64,000 nt of DNA from Ursus arctos (taxonomy: Eukaryota > Chordata > Mammalia > Carnivora > Ursidae). Positions 31,511 through 43,906 of the stretch are shown here, piece after piece. Both the position numbers and the translations under genes were made by a program. The notes beneath the pieces were generated by a model, which had not been told where the DNA came from, made no database searches, and saw only the letters and a list, made by a program, of their open reading frames with translations. Location of the stretch: contig NW_026622985.1 in assembly GCF_023065955.2 (NCBI RefSeq), forward strand, positions 73,025,931 to 73,089,930, given 5' to 3'. The first letter of the stretch is position 1, and every line of letters begins with the position of its first letter.

Positions 31511-31999
31511 ACATATACCAAATACTACACACCACTTGAAACTATATTTTCTAATGACTTAATCTAAATCACTTTTACAGACACATAAAATCTTTGATTT
31601 TTTCTTCCTGAAAGATATTAGGAAAAATATAGGTAACAGGCTCAGTGAATCTTTGCTTGAAAATAACACTCCCAGCCATTTTGAGAGCAAAATTCAGAAC
31701 TGGCTCACATCACCGCCACTCACTTTGAAGCAGTCAGAACTTAATCACATGGCCATAGTGGCCGTAGCTTGCTGCAAAGAAGGCTGGTATTGTAGTTTTA
31801 AGCAGGGATGGCTTATGTCTAGCCCAAACTCTGTTTTTACAGAAGGAAAATGAGTATTTAGGAAGAACTAGCAATCTCTCATACCTTCCCAAACTGTTCC
31901 GTAACTCTTTCCTTTGTGTAAACAAAGCCATTTGTACACAACTTTACTTAAAAGTGTGACTCTTACCATTTTGTTAATAATGAGTTTCTTGAATGTGAG
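31511..31999. other. Unique DNA with a possible old repeat
   Basis: The stretch 31672-31850 (ATCACCGCCACTCACTTTGA, CAGAACTTAATCACATGGCC, GAAGGCTGGTATTGTAG) has the vocabulary of an old interspersed repeat and may continue the LTR-like block just upstream. I cannot classify it. The opposite-strand frames across it are not genes. Confidence 0.42.
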
Positions 32000-32090
32000 A
32001 GTCCCCTAATGTCTCTGAACATTCTATGCCTGGATCAGTGCCTGACCAAAAAAAAATGTAGGTGCTTAGTAAATGTTGATTGAATGGACA
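32000..32090 (+). repeat. LINE-2 or MIR 3' end fragment
   Basis: TGCCTGGATCAGTGCCTGAC and GGTGCTTAGTAAATGTTGAT followed by TGAATGGAC are the shared 3' end words of LINE-2 and MIR. Confidence 0.45.
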
Positions 32091-33559
32091 GATTTTCCAA
32101 CTTTTGAAATACCCAAGTCATCCCTAGTCATATTTACCTCTAGTGTAAGGAGAATTAGCAAATGGATGAATGCTAAAAAGGGGCAAATTTAACTTCTAAA
32201 TTGGCACAGGAAAAAGATTACTCAATTCTTCCAAATTCTTAGTAAGAAACAGCCATCAAAGCCAATAATTTATGCAGTAAAAAAAATACATAGTTCCAAA
32301 GGAGATGATGTTTTCATTTGTAGACTCATTAATGTTCTAGAAATAGCTGAACTGTGAGCTAGGCCTAGCCAAAGACAACGTTAAAGGTTTTGAGGAAAGA
32401 AAAATGTTCTTGATATACACAGTTTTATCAGTCTTATACCAGTATTTTCATATGTTTCTCCTGTTCTTCACAATTATAGCTCAGTTGGCGTATGCACTGG
32501 TTTCCAGTCGTTCTGCATTGAGCTATTTTCATTCCAGCACATAGTTATTTTCAGTCTCCACTGGAAATGAGTGCAGGGCCCACCTGATGATCTTGATTCC
32601 ATCTAGCCTTCTTTGTATTCTAAGACCGAGCACACATTATGTTTGGTTTGACACTCCTTTGTATTGATCCTAAGAATTCAGTGCAAGCCTCACCTTTTCT
32701 GTCTAGCCTCGGGAGTCTGTCAGAATGACACAGCCATTAAAATGTAGGTTTGATGGTTGGACAGACAAAGTCAGAAGCATTTGTACTGTGTTTACCTCAG
32801 AAGTCACTGCACTCTGATTTCAGCTTAGAAGAAAGCACTAGAATATTTCAGAATATGGAAACACCTCTCTTTAATAAAAGTCATATTTATTTTTATGTTT
32901 ATTCCACATCCATTTGTGAGATCAGTTGTATATGATCATGTGTAATTGATGCATCGTGAAGTTAATAGTTTCTCTTGCCCATACTTTCCTCCTCTGTTTG
33001 TTGACTCCTTGCCTCCCTCAGTGGCTCTTCAGAACACAGGGTGATGTTGGAAGTCAGTAAGTATTTCAGGGCTGAATGGGACCCACCGGAGGTGGCTCTG
33101 AAAAGGTCCGTGCAAAGTGTTAAACACAGTTCTAGATAATCTTTAGTAATCAATTAGCAAATCTTAAAAGCCCAAAGATTCAGAATTGACATCCCTTTCT
33201 TCTATATTGAGAAATTCAGAAATCTTTATGGGATCCTGTCATTCTTAGTTTTTTTAACCTAAAAAATAGAAACCATTTATATTTATATTCTCCTGGCAAT
33301 TTCTGGCAGCTTCACAAATTTCTCTGTTGTATGAAACATTTGATTATTCTTCGCCCCTCATAAAGAGGCACATCTTAATATTATTAAAGTTGTCTTAACA
33401 TTCTTTGTATTAAAGCTACTTTCCAGAAGCTTGTTTTATTTTGTTTTTTAAGGAAATGGGAAATTATTGAGGAATTATATTCTGCTTACATTATTATAAT
33501 AAGCATCTACAGTGAAGTTATGACAACAATTAAAGGATATTCCTGTCCCCACCAGCTTC
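32091..33559. other. Unique DNA, no gene seen
   Basis: Frames at 32750-32935 (plus) and 32962-33153 (minus) are short and unrecognised. No repeat is recognised. Confidence 0.5.
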
Positions 33560-33850
33560 ATTTCTTTATTCAATGTTGTGTTTCCAATGAGGCCATTCTA
33601 ACAGAATTAACTAAATCACCATGTCCATCACCACTTGCTTTGTTTTTCTTCTAGGTACTTATCACTGTCTAACATACTATGTACTTTTTGTTGCTGTTGT
33701 CTTGTTTATCATTTCTCTTTCTCCATTAGAATGTAAGCTCCTTGAAGATAGGGACTTTTAATATCTTTTGATTACTGCTAAATTCCCAGCAGGTGGTAAA
33801 ATAATGTCTGCCACATAGCAGACTCTTAGTAAATATTTGTGAAGTAAATA
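33560..33850 (+). repeat. LINE-2 3' end fragment
   Basis: Good order: CTAGGTACTTATCACTGTCT, CATTAGAATGTAAGCTCCTT, GAAGATAGGGACTTTTAAT, CTGCTAAATTCCCAGCAGG, TGTCTGCCACATAGCAGAC and CTTAGTAAATATTTGTGAA. This is the classic LINE-2 3' UTR string. Confidence 0.7.
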
Positions 33851-34989
33851 GTTAAATGACACACTGAATGAATATACATGTGGTATTTATTTAAAATGTG
33901 TTAGTTAGGAGATTTTCTAAATTATTGTCAAAACATTTTGGTATAAATTGAAGTTTCTATAACTTCATTTTTGTCTGTTAAAGGAAGTAAAGATGATGAC
34001 TTGGAAAAATTGCCCCAAATGGCAAAAGTTCTAATTGTTTTCTATTCTAATAAACAATTTTTATAAAGAGTATTTTTAAATCATGTTTACATTTGAATGG
34101 CTGTATTGTTGCCTATATGTCATTGCATAAACCAAATAGAGACTTCTGCACTAAATTTCTAAGCACATGGTACTCCTTATAGCTATACCCCTGTGTCTTC
34201 TCATTATGGAAGCTATTAAGAAAGCAGCATGAAATCCAAATTGTATTTTATAAATTGATTAGGAAAATAATTCTTCAAATGTCCTTTTGTGAATGACAGA
34301 GATAGGAAAACCTTGATCATCAGATGGTTGGACTAAATGAATAGTCTCTATTAACTGTTTTTCTTTAACAGTCAAGGGTTTACTTTTTCCATAGTAGTGA
34401 AACTTCTATTTGTTTTAACTTTCTGGTGCAAAAATAAACCTCTTCTGAATTAGTGCTCTCTCCCTTCTTAATAAAATGCTGGTGATAAAAGGTTATTTTT
34501 ACAAATATTATTACTAGCATTAATATGAATTTTACAGAGTCTCTTGGTCATCATTACACATGAATATCAGTCACCATAGATTTAAATAATCAAAGAAAAT
34601 ATGCAAGAGTCTTAGGCTGGAATTCTGATGTATATGTAGTAATTGTAACATATTTTCCATAGAAGATTATTGTAAATGTGCTCATAATTTTAAAGTTTTG
34701 ATATATTTAATTTTTTTTATTAAGTGGGTTGGAGTTTGAGTGTTTACTAATTATGGGAAAAATGGAAGTTTAATGTGTCTGATATCTATTGTCATTTACA
34801 GGCGTTATAGAAAATTTTATGGTGATTTAGAAATTAACCTCTGCCCTCAGGGAAGTATTTTTCTATAATTGAATAAAAGCCAACTTTTAAATTCAGCTGT
34901 ATAGAGTTCTCTGTAATCAGTGAAATATACCTGCTGATGCAAATGAGAGTTTAGTAGGAGACCTTTTGGCCCAACAATATCTGCATAAC
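33851..34989. other. Unique AT-rich DNA
   Basis: No gene or repeat is recognised. Confidence 0.5.
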
Positions 34990-35075
34990 CCATTGCCCTC
35001 CCCCCAGTACCAACATGTGGTATTGCACCAAGTAGATGCCCACTAAATACATGCCGAATGAATAAATGTGTGCAT
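34990..35075 (+). repeat. LINE-2 3' end fragment
   Basis: GTACCAACATGTGGTATTGC, AGTAGATGCCCACTAAATAC and ATGCCGAATGAATAAATG match the LINE-2 terminal words (CACATAGTAGGTGCTCAATAAA then TTGAATGAATG). Confidence 0.48.
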
Positions 35076-36252
35076 AAATCTCTGCTCAGCAAGCCAGAGG
35101 CCTGGGTTTCTGACTCGGGCTGGGGTAAAAGAGGATGTAATAGGAGTGTGGATGATACTGGTTTGTAGTTTTAGGAAGGAGACAAAAGAGAACCAGAACT
35201 AGAGTCCCGAGCCAGGAAGTTTGGAAATAAAAGGACAGGTGGAAATAAAAGGACTTTAAAGCAAGGGGAGCTAACTGAAAGCAAGAAGCATGACCCAGTG
35301 GAGGTTCTTCCATGGAAACCAGTCCAGATGAACTAGAACAAAGCAACATATATGAGCTTTCCATGTGTATATTCTTAGAGATGTGTGTATTCCCTACAAT
35401 AGTTTTTGTCTTGGAATGAGTGATGTCTTTTTGGTGATAATCTAAAATAAATATAAGCCTGTTGTTTAATATATATATCCTATTGCTAGATTTTACTTCT
35501 TGCTTTGGAATTTGCATGTATAAACATTTTGGTACCATGTTGTTATATTTAATTGTCTAGGGCTACTGAGAAAAGAATAGAAATACACAATACATAAATA
35601 ATGCATTTTCACTAAAGAGATGCCAAATTACTTTAATCCACACCACTGAAAGAAGATTTTTACATTGTCCAGTAGGGAAAGTGTTGGGAGAATGATCTGT
35701 ATATAGCATATTTGTTAGGATGTGCTTGCTGAGTTCAAAAGGTTCATCATTTAGCAATTACTTACGTTTCAAATTGCTAAAGATTATTTCATTTAGAAAT
35801 CATTCTTTATATTAACTTGTTAATTTAATTCAGAATGTTAAACTGATTTTTATTGGTTTTATAGTTTTGTTGTATTTAAATGTAGCATTTTAGTTATTTT
35901 AGGTTCACAATTATAAGCATGCGGAGTGTTTAACATGTTTATGCTTAAATATAGTTATAGAATATAGAAACCATCCAAGCCTATTCTGGGTTATCGAAAC
36001 CTTTATATAGAGCTCTTTTCAAACCTTTATTTAGAGTGTGGGCATTTCTCAAGTTCAAGAAGTGGAATCATGGGAAATTTCCAGGGTTAGCTGGTAAGGA
36101 AAGAGACCTAGTTTGGACTTTTTATCTCATCATAAATTCATGTTCATGGTCCTTATTGGACATTTGGTGGAAATGATAATTTTCTACTAGAATCTTTAAT
36201 GATACATTAACTAAGGAAGGAAAAATGAGCAAAAATGTATTTAGTAATTTCC
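35076..36252. other. Unique DNA holding the longest open frame of the window
   Basis: A minus-strand frame of 150 codons spans 35086-35538. Its product has no domain I know, no signal peptide and no coding-like composition, and it ends inside ordinary AT-rich DNA. I regard it as chance. A short tandem pair GGAAATAAAAGGAC lies at about 35222-35255. No repeat family is recognised, although 35090-35340 is GC-richer than its surroundings and could be an old unclassified repeat. Confidence 0.5.
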
Positions 36253-36267
36253 AAATTTTAAATTTTA

Positions 36268-36464
36268 TTTTTTTAAAGATTTTATTTATTTATTTGACAG
36301 AGAAAGAAACAGCCAGTGAGAGAGAGAACACAAGCAGGGGGAGTGGGAGAGGAAGAAGCAGGCTCCCAGCGTAGGAGCCTGATGTGGGGCTTGATCCCAG
36401 GACCCCGGGATCACGCCCTGAGCTGAAGGCAGACGCTTAACGACTGAGCCACCCAGGCACCCCT
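36268..36464 (-). mobile_element. Can-SINE (SINEC), bear/seal-like type
   Basis: The left T tract and AAAGATTTTATTTATTTATT are followed by AGCAGGGGGAGTGGGAGAGG, GGGATCACGCCCTGAGC and the head GAGCCACCCAGGCACCCC. A perfect 15-bp duplication AAATTTTAAATTTTA flanks it (36253-36267 and 36465-36479), although the motif is low complexity. Confidence 0.95.
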
Positions 36465-36699
36465 AAATTTTAAATTTTAATAAATTAAAACATGTTTAGT
36501 AATTTCTCAAACCAAATACTTTCTGCATTGCTTTTCTTTTACTTGGTTTCATAAATATAAGATGTTGCATTGACTACTAATGGAAGTATAAAAATGCGTA
36601 AGACCAATCAGTTTCAAAAACTACGTACTCCATGTTTATGGCGATAAATTTTGTTATGATGACTCTGATGATGATGGTGATCATTTCTGTCACTCACAG

Positions 36700-36900
36700 G
36701 GACCTTAACACATGCCAGGGGTATGGCATGTGGTATACGGTTGGCACGCACATGTGTTATCCTACTTCATCCTCATGGTAGCCCTGTGAGGGAGGTACAC
36801 TTATTATTCCTATTTCACAGATAAGTAAACTGAGTCTTTGAGTAAAATGAGTCTTCAGAGGTCACACAGTTCTTGCAGAGTGGAACTGGATGGAGATTCC
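36700..36900 (-). repeat. MIR SINE
   Basis: Reversed MIR order: ACATGCCAGGGGTATGG, CTTCATCCTCATGGTAGCCC, TGTGAGGGAGGTACACTTAT, TTTCACAGATAAGTAAACTG, GAGGTCACACAGTTCTTGCA and a decayed core at the right. Confidence 0.68.
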
Positions 36901-38025
36901 ATTTAATTCCTATACTATATACTTCCCTCAAAAATTAGATTAAAAAGTATTTTTATGTTTAAGATACAGTACTAAGTAATGTACCCCCAAGAGATAATCA
37001 TGATTTTTACTTTTCTTCATTTTGTTTATCCATACATAAGTATATCATTGTTCATTGTTTTACTTAATAATAGATATGTATGGTATCTATATATCATTCA
37101 TCACTCCTTGAATAATTCAAATTTAAAAATTTGTGTTGATCAGAAGTGAAAGATGTTGGTTGCCTTTTCTTTCCTATTCACCAAATGCATCCAAATATCA
37201 AATATCTGAAATATCAAATACCAAAAACTTGGTTATAGCAAACAGAATATTTTAAGAGAGGAAATCTCTTCAAAGTCAGACAGATAAATAGTTTCCAGAT
37301 TCATTATTTGAATGTTATGAGTAATTTTTTCCTTGTATTTGCCAACTTGTTCTTTAGGCTATTTTATGTAAAAAGTTATTTATCACAACAAAACCCAGGT
37401 TAATGACTAACAAAACCTTTTCTTCACTGAGCTGATGCACCTGGTCTTCTAAAATTGCTTTGCCAGAACTCTCAGAAGCATCATCCTTGCTCCTGCAGTG
37501 TTTGTTACAAGCAGTTAGTTCATAGGTGCGGAGCTGATTCTTTTTACTTCACAAAGCTGCTGTATTTAGGATATTAAGATGGGTAATTATCAATATCATA
37601 AAATTTAGGAATACCTTATTAATCCTAAACTCTTTGCCATACAGACTTTCCTGTTCTATATAAAGTCCAGTGGTACGAATGTATGTTTAAAGCAAACATT
37701 ATTGATTGTATAAAATTATATGTCTATTACCATACTATATTGCTTTCGTTTTTTTCTCCATGTATTGCAAAGGGGATGTTTGGCATTCAACATGAAAAAT
37801 GAAAGTTGATAGAGCAGATGTGGTAGTCTCATTTTCTCTTCTTTTGTTTTTTGAACTGTCCAAAATACCCAGACCTTTTGAATTAATGAATTTGAGTTCA
37901 TGTCCTATCTCATGGCCTTTACTATGTGCCCTTGCTCAATATTTAATTTTGGTTAGTCATAGTCTACGTATATTTAAAAAATAGGGATAATGGCATGTAA
38001 TTTTCAGACTTTTGGGGAGAAATAA
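36901..38025. other. Unique AT-rich DNA
   Basis: Frames at 37716-37901 (minus) and 37799-37984 (plus) mirror each other and are unrecognised. No repeat is recognised. Confidence 0.5.
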
Positions 38026-38038
38026 ATCAGATACCAAT

Positions 38039-39901
38039 ATGTTATTTATTAAAAATTCTTAGAAAGTTTTTTTACATTTTAATTCCATTATTGTTAACAT
38101 ACAGTGTTGTATTGGTTTCAGGTATATAATATAGTAATTTAGCAATTCTGTATATTACTCAGTGCTCATCATGATAAGTGTACTCTTAAACTACATCACC
38201 TCATTTCACCCATCCTCACGCTTACCTTCCCTTTGGTAACCACCAATTTGTTTTCTATAATTTAAGAATCTGCTTTTTGGTTTGTCTATTTTTTTTTTCC
38301 CTTTGCTTTTTTTTTTTTTCTTTTTAGATTCCACATATGAGTGAAATCATATGGTCTTTTTCTGACTGACTTATTTGGCTTAGCATTAAGCCTAACTCTT
38401 TAGCTCCATACAAGCTGTTGCAAATGGCAAATTTCCTTCTTTTTTATGGTTAAATAATATTCCATTTATATATTTATATATAATTAATATAAATATTCAT
38501 AAATATTAATAACATTCCATTAATGTGCCACATCTTCTTTATCCATTCATCTATCAATGGACACTTGGGCTGCTTCCATAACCTAGCTATTGTAAATAAT
38601 GCAAATATAGGGTGTACATATAGGGGTGCATATATCCTTTTGAATTAGTGTTTTCATGTTCTTTGGGTAAATACCCAGTACCAACACTTGTTGTTTCTTG
38701 TATTTTTTATTTTAGCCATTCAGACAGGAGTGAGGTGATATCTCATTGTAGTTTTGATTTGCATTTCCCTGGTGATGAGTGACGTTGAGCACCTTTTCAT
38801 GTGTCTGTTGGCCATCTGTATGTCTTCTTTGGAACTGTCTGCTCATGTCTTCTGCTCATTTTTAATTGGATTATTTGGTTTCTTGGTGTTGAGTTATATA
38901 AGTTCTTTATATATTTTGGATACTAATTCTTTATTGGATATATCATGTGCAAATATCTTCTCCCATTCAGTAGGTTGTCTTTTAGTTTTGCTGATTATTT
39001 CCTTTGCTGTACAGAAGCTTTTTATTTTGATGTAATCCCAATAATTTATGTTTTACTTTTATTTCCCTTGCCTCAGGAGACATATCTAGAAAAGTGTTGC
39101 TATGGCCAATGTCAGAAAAATGACTGTCCATAGCTCTCTTCTAGGATTTTTAGAGTTTCAGGTCTCACATTTAGGTCCTTAATACATTTTGAGTTTATCT
39201 TTGTGTGTGGTATAAGAAAGTGGTCCAGTTTCATTCTTTTACATGTAGCTGTCCAGTTTTCCCAGCACCATTTGTTGAAGAGACTGTCTTTTTCCCATTG
39301 CATATTCTTGCCTTTTTTGTCGAAGATTAATTGACCATATAATCATGGGTCTGTTCCTGGTCTTTCTATCCTGTTTTATTGATTGATGTTTCAATTTTTG
39401 TGCCAGTCCCATACTGTTTTGATTAGGACAGGTTGTAGTATACCTTGAAATGTGGAATTGTGATACCTTCATCTTTGTTTTTCTTTCTCAAGATTTCTTT
39501 GGCTCTTCGGAGTCTTTTGGGTTTCCACACAAATTTTAGAATTGTTTGTTCTAGTTCTGTGAAGAATGCTGTTGGTATTTTGATAAAGATTGTATTGAAT
39601 CTGTAGATTGTTTGTGTAGTATGGACATTTTAACAATATTTATTCTTCCAATCCATGAGCATGGAATATCTTTCCATTTGTGTCATCTTAAATTTCTTTC
39701 ATCAATGTTTTATATTTTTCAGACCAGAGGTCTTTTACCTCTTTCATTAAGTTTATTCCTAGGTATTTTATTATTTTTGGTGCAATTGTAAATGGGATTG
39801 CTTTCTTAATTTCTCTTTCTCTTACTTCATTATTAATGTATAGGAATGCAATGGATTTCTATACATTGATTTTATATCCTGGGACCTTATTAAATGTTTT
39901 T
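38039..39901 (-). mobile_element. LINE-1, 5'-truncated (3' UTR and 3' part of ORF2)
   Basis: Read on the minus strand this is a LINE-1: ORF2 sequence on the right (39100-39900) running to the 3' UTR on the left (38060-38250). The reverse-oriented words include CATTGTTAACATACAGTG-like sequence, CACATATGAGTGAAATCATA, TCTTTATCCATTCATCTATC, TTTCATGTGTCTGTTGGCCA, TGTATGTCTTCTTTGGAACT and CATTTGTTGAAGAGACTGTC. A 13-bp direct repeat ATCAGATACCAAT occurs at 38026-38038 and 39902-39914 and is the likely target duplication. Plus-strand frames at 38754-39133 are antisense and not genes. It is heavily mutated and inactive, and the 5' end including ORF1 and the promoter is missing. Confidence 0.88.
39112..39472 (-). 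pseudogene. LINE-1 ORF2 relic, frame-broken
   Basis: Two overlapping minus-strand frames (39239-39472 and 39112-39303) together read part of the LINE-1 ORF2 region downstream of the reverse transcriptase core. Recognisable landmarks are a WINLRQ-like stretch, [14 protein letters not shown] and the [15 protein letters not shown] block. The reading switches frame at about 39240-39300, so at least one indel has broken it. In an intact element this protein would be an endonuclease and reverse transcriptase acting on LINE-1 RNA. Here it is a dead fragment. Confidence 0.82.
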
Positions 39902-40090
39902 ATCAGATACCAATTTATGAATTGCCTAGCACAGCCAGGCTCAGAGAAAGAACTGTATTAGTTTCTTCTATCTAATTGGCACCAAAAAGTCATTCAAAAT
40001 TCTTTGACTTCAACTCTTAGTCTTAGATACCTTCAGAAAGAGAATTTCTTAGTATCATCTAGAAATGCTTTGACTTCTCATGTCTTATCT

Positions 40091-40297
40091 TTTTTTTAAG
40101 ATTTTTTATTTTTTCATTTGAGAGAGACAGAGAGAGCAAGTGAGAGCAGGAGCAGGCAGAGAGTCAGAGGGAGAGGTTGAGGGAGAGGCAGACTCCCTGC
40201 CCAATGCAGGGCTAGATTCAGGGCTCATCCCAGGACCCTGGAATCATGACCTGAGCTGAAGGCAGACGCTTAACCGACTGAGTCACCCAGGCACCCC
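40091..40297 (-). mobile_element. Can-SINE (SINEC)
   Basis: The left tail is TTTTTTTAAGATTTTTTATT. An extended purine block (GAGAGCAGGAGCAGGCAGAG) and the head GAGTCACCCAGGCACCCC follow. ACTTCTCATGTCTTAT before it and ACTTCTTATTTCT after it may be a decayed duplication. Confidence 0.92.
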
Positions 40298-42341
40298 ATA
40301 CTTCTTATTTCTTTTTAAGCAGGTGAAATGCACATACATACTGTTAGAAAGGTTTACATACTGTTTGCAATGTTTTGTGTACTTTCTTCCCTCTTTATCC
40401 AGTATCAGTGTATCCTTGGTGAACTGAAGTTTACTTAAACATCATATATCCTATGATATTTGATTATGGAAATGTATGAAGTTTTAAGATTTAGAAATTA
40501 CAGGACAGTTACTTTGTTTTGGTGCTTAGGTTATTTACAAATTGTTTCATGTGATGATTTTCTCAGCACCTCATTGAAACATCTGCGGATAAAGCCATTA
40601 AGTGGCATGGGTGAATAAAGTCCATTACTTTCTGTTTTCACCTTTTTTGAAATTCATTCTGAGAAATTTCTTGCAATTCTGTTGTGTCTAATAACCAAAG
40701 ATATAAAATTCTCTAGTCACTATAAACTTCAAAATGGTGATATTTTTGGAGGGGAAGCAACTTTTTTACACTACTTCAAAAAATATGACTTAATAAGAGA
40801 GAGTAATGTAATAAATTAACATAGGAAGATAATATATTGTATTTTTAGGACATAAATAATTGTTCTAAGTTTATGCTATAATGACTTTTTTTTAGGGAAA
40901 GTAATCGGAAATGGAAGGAACTTGTAGTGATTATCTGAACTTCCTGCTGTCAGGTCACCACTTAAACTATCGAAGTCAAATGAATGGTCATCTCTGTTCT
41001 AAGATTTATGTTGCTTTTACCTGCCTTTGGCTGAATGGGAAGAAAAGGAGTTTCTTTTAACTTTGCTGGAAGCAGATAGATTCTTCTTTGGCTATTTGGT
41101 TGTCAGAAACACGCTATTCTATACCATTCAAATTAATGATGCTAAATTTAGATGCCCTGTCATTGAAACTCTCTTATGACATCTCCTCAAACCTTTATAT
41201 GCTGGATGTTTAGCTATACTGGAGTTCATTCCTGGAGATTTCTAGTTTCATATATCAATGAAGGAGACATTGTTTCTGAAAGAATATGGCTCTGCTTGTA
41301 TTTTTTAAAAATCTTCAATGTATGGTTAGCTCTAAAAAATTATTCCATGTTCTTTCATTACAATGTTGTATTCTACATAGTAAACATATTTGAAGCAGCT
41401 TTCAGTAACTATTCTAATATTTAATTTCAGACTCAGTATAACTCAATGTAAGTAAATGTTAACTGGTAAAATGGTTCCAGTTCTTTGACTCCTTATTTCA
41501 TTTTCAAGGTAGAAACATTGACATTGGTTTGGAGTATTGAATAAGCAACTTTTCCAATGACACAGAAATTGCATTTTTTTTCCTTCCTCACCACACTCAC
41601 TCAAATTTTGTACACTCCATGTAAGTAAATTGCCGTTTTTAACTTGGAGCTACATTTATGTTCACCTAGGACTTCCAACAAAGCAAATCCTAGAAGTTAT
41701 GCCATATATTGAGGTAAATAGATTACACAGATTTAATAGCTGAACTTCCAAATAAAGTCAGATTAATAGATACAAATTCACAGTCTGATATGTCCACATG
41801 CTGGCAATTACTTGTTTAATTTGATCTGTGTAGATAGCTAAATTGGTCAATGTCAAACCCAGTATTCACTCTTTGACCTAAATGTGCATTCTGTGTTGCT
41901 CAAATTAATCATAAGATCAATTGGTTTTCCTCCTAATTGTTGAGGGCATAATGTGAGACTCTGTGTAGAGCTTCACAGAATCAACTGGTGTGCCTCAACT
42001 AATAGTTTACTGATTTCTATCCTCAGGGTCAAGAAGCATATTTTAGATTAAATTAAATGCCCATGGCACCCTACTGACCAAGCCTGGAACAACTCCAAAT
42101 GATTTACTCTTTTGGACTGGATATAATAGTTATATTTTAACATTAATAATAAGACTTTATTCTATGATTTCATTTTCAATTGAACATTAGTCAGCTGACT
42201 TAAGTTTATATTTTTCACTAGATTCATATTTTTCACTAGTTAGGTTGATTATTATTTGTGAGTTCTTGTTAACATCAGGAAACAGTGTGACTTACAGCTA
42301 ACTCAGTTAAATAGAAGATAAGTGTTCAGTAGTTTAAGTTA

Positions 42342-42371
42342 GTGTGCGTGTGTATGTGTGTGTGTGTGTGT
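42342..42371. repeat. (TG)n microsatellite
   Basis: TG units with CG and TA interruptions, about 15 units. Confidence 0.9.
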
Positions 42372-43127
42372 CCCCTAATAGAACTCTCTAAATGATTTCT
42401 GCATGTTTAATAAATGTGAGCCGCTGGCCATAGGGAGGCAGAATGGCAAAAACAAGAGTTCATATCTGGCGTACCATAGATTGTCATGACTGTATTATAC
42501 AATAGGTCAGGAATGAGTGGACATTGTTGTTGCTGTTACTTTACTGAATGACTCCTCTTGCTAAATCATTATACAGTCTTATTTTATCAGCATTTAGCAT
42601 GTCCCTCCAGGCTCTGGAAAATCGAGCTATCCACATTTTATTATTTTCAATTTCCTTTAAGTTAATCTTTTGGAATTATTCCTCTACTGCTTATCTGATT
42701 TTCTTTCCTAGTTTATCTACATGTTCCTGGGAATGAAGGCCTTATATTTATGTGTACATGTCATTCTCCATAGGATAAATAACAAAGTATCACCTTAACT
42801 CTGCACTACCATGAGAGAAAAGATGTCTCAGCCAATATAAGAGTGCACAATTTAACAGCTTATGTTAGCAAAATTCAAGTTGAATTTGGAGTCTTATTAT
42901 TAAACTTATTCACCAAAGTAGAAAATGTCATTTTAATTAGATGCAGAACACATCCAAGAAAATTATTACAGCCCCTGGTAGATATGACTACATATTTTGA
43001 ACATATTCTCCACTTATCCAGTCAGTAGTTGGTACTCCTTCCTATTCCACTGCTTTATTTAGTTATTTGCACCACAACTATAAAATGTAGAATAAAAAGT
43101 TAGAAAGCCTAAAGGATATGTTTCCTT

Positions 43128-43170
43128 CTCCTATATAATGATCCTATATAATGATCTCCTATATAATGAT
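43128..43170. repeat. Short tandem repeat, three 13-15 bp units
   Basis: CCTATATAATGAT is repeated three times almost without change, twice preceded by CT. This looks like a local replication slippage product. Confidence 0.85.
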
Positions 43171-43482
43171 ATAAAGTCCAAAGTTAAGGACTTTTAAAGC
43201 TCTCAAGTGTAGTATTGTAAATAGTTTCTATATTATGCCCATTTTTAACAGTGCTCTTTAATTTCTTTAAAATGTGCTGATCAACAGCTAAGTCATAACT
43301 TTTTGATCTATTTACTTGGTAACTGAGGCCAAAGTCCAGTGAAAAGCAACAGGATGTACATGTTCGGGTTGTAGTTTTAGCATTTCTGTTACATGGAAAA
43401 AATTTTAAATAATCATAATGTCCTGTAATTTGTATTTTTAAGAGTTTCAAATAAGTATAAAGTCACCTATAGCTATTGTTGT

Positions 43483-43542
43483 TTCTTCTTCTTCTTCTTC
43501 TTCTTCTTCTTCTTCTTCTTCTTCTTCTTCTTCTTCTTCTTT
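43483..43542. repeat. Pure (TTC)20 / (GAA)20 microsatellite
   Basis: Twenty uninterrupted TTC units on the plus strand, i.e. GAA on the minus strand. It is not attached to a SINE tail. Long pure GAA/TTC tracts can form triplex DNA. Confidence 0.97.
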
Positions 43543-43892
43543 GGTTGTTACTTAACTTGATATGAACAAACTTTATATAAATCAGGGTGGTTTATAGAAA
43601 AATAGGAATATAGAAATAGAAAAAAGACATGTAGAGTCAGTCTTTTTAATAATGCCTTTAGAGTTGGAGAAACATTATTAGGAATACTTTAGTAACCAAG
43701 TTTAATAATTTGAAGTAGCTGTATTATTACTAAACTAAGCTTGTATTAGGCCCTTATCCATATGTTTTGAATGAATAAATGAAAGAATGAATGAATAAAA
43801 CTGTATAAATGTATTTTTATTAATAATTTAAAGTTATCTGGGGGCTCTCACAAAAATCAACATTTATCACACAGCTATAATTTTATAGCATG
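43543..43892. other. Unique AT-rich DNA
   Basis: Only a short GAAT-rich patch at 43769-43799 is noted. Confidence 0.5.
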
Positions 43893-43906
43893 TGGGGCAT
43901 ATTTTC

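Larger units (their letters stand above)
40298..43482. other. Long unique AT-rich stretch
   Basis: About 3.2 kb without a recognised gene. Frames at 41176-41424, 42548-42736, 42843-43028 and 43184-43450 are short with no domain. It holds a TG-rich microsatellite (42342-42371), a short direct repeat at about 42209-42240 and a triple 14-bp repeat at 43128-43170, each noted separately. Confidence 0.5.

Noticed and set aside
35086..35538. 150-codon minus-strand open frame, longest in the window
   Set aside because: No recognisable domain, no coding-like composition, no promoter, splice or polyadenylation context, and length within chance for 64 kb in six frames.
38754..39133. Hydrophobic plus-strand frames that look like small membrane proteins
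   Set aside because: They are antisense to the minus-strand LINE-1 ORF2 relic. T-rich antisense DNA gives Leu/Phe/Ile-rich translations.
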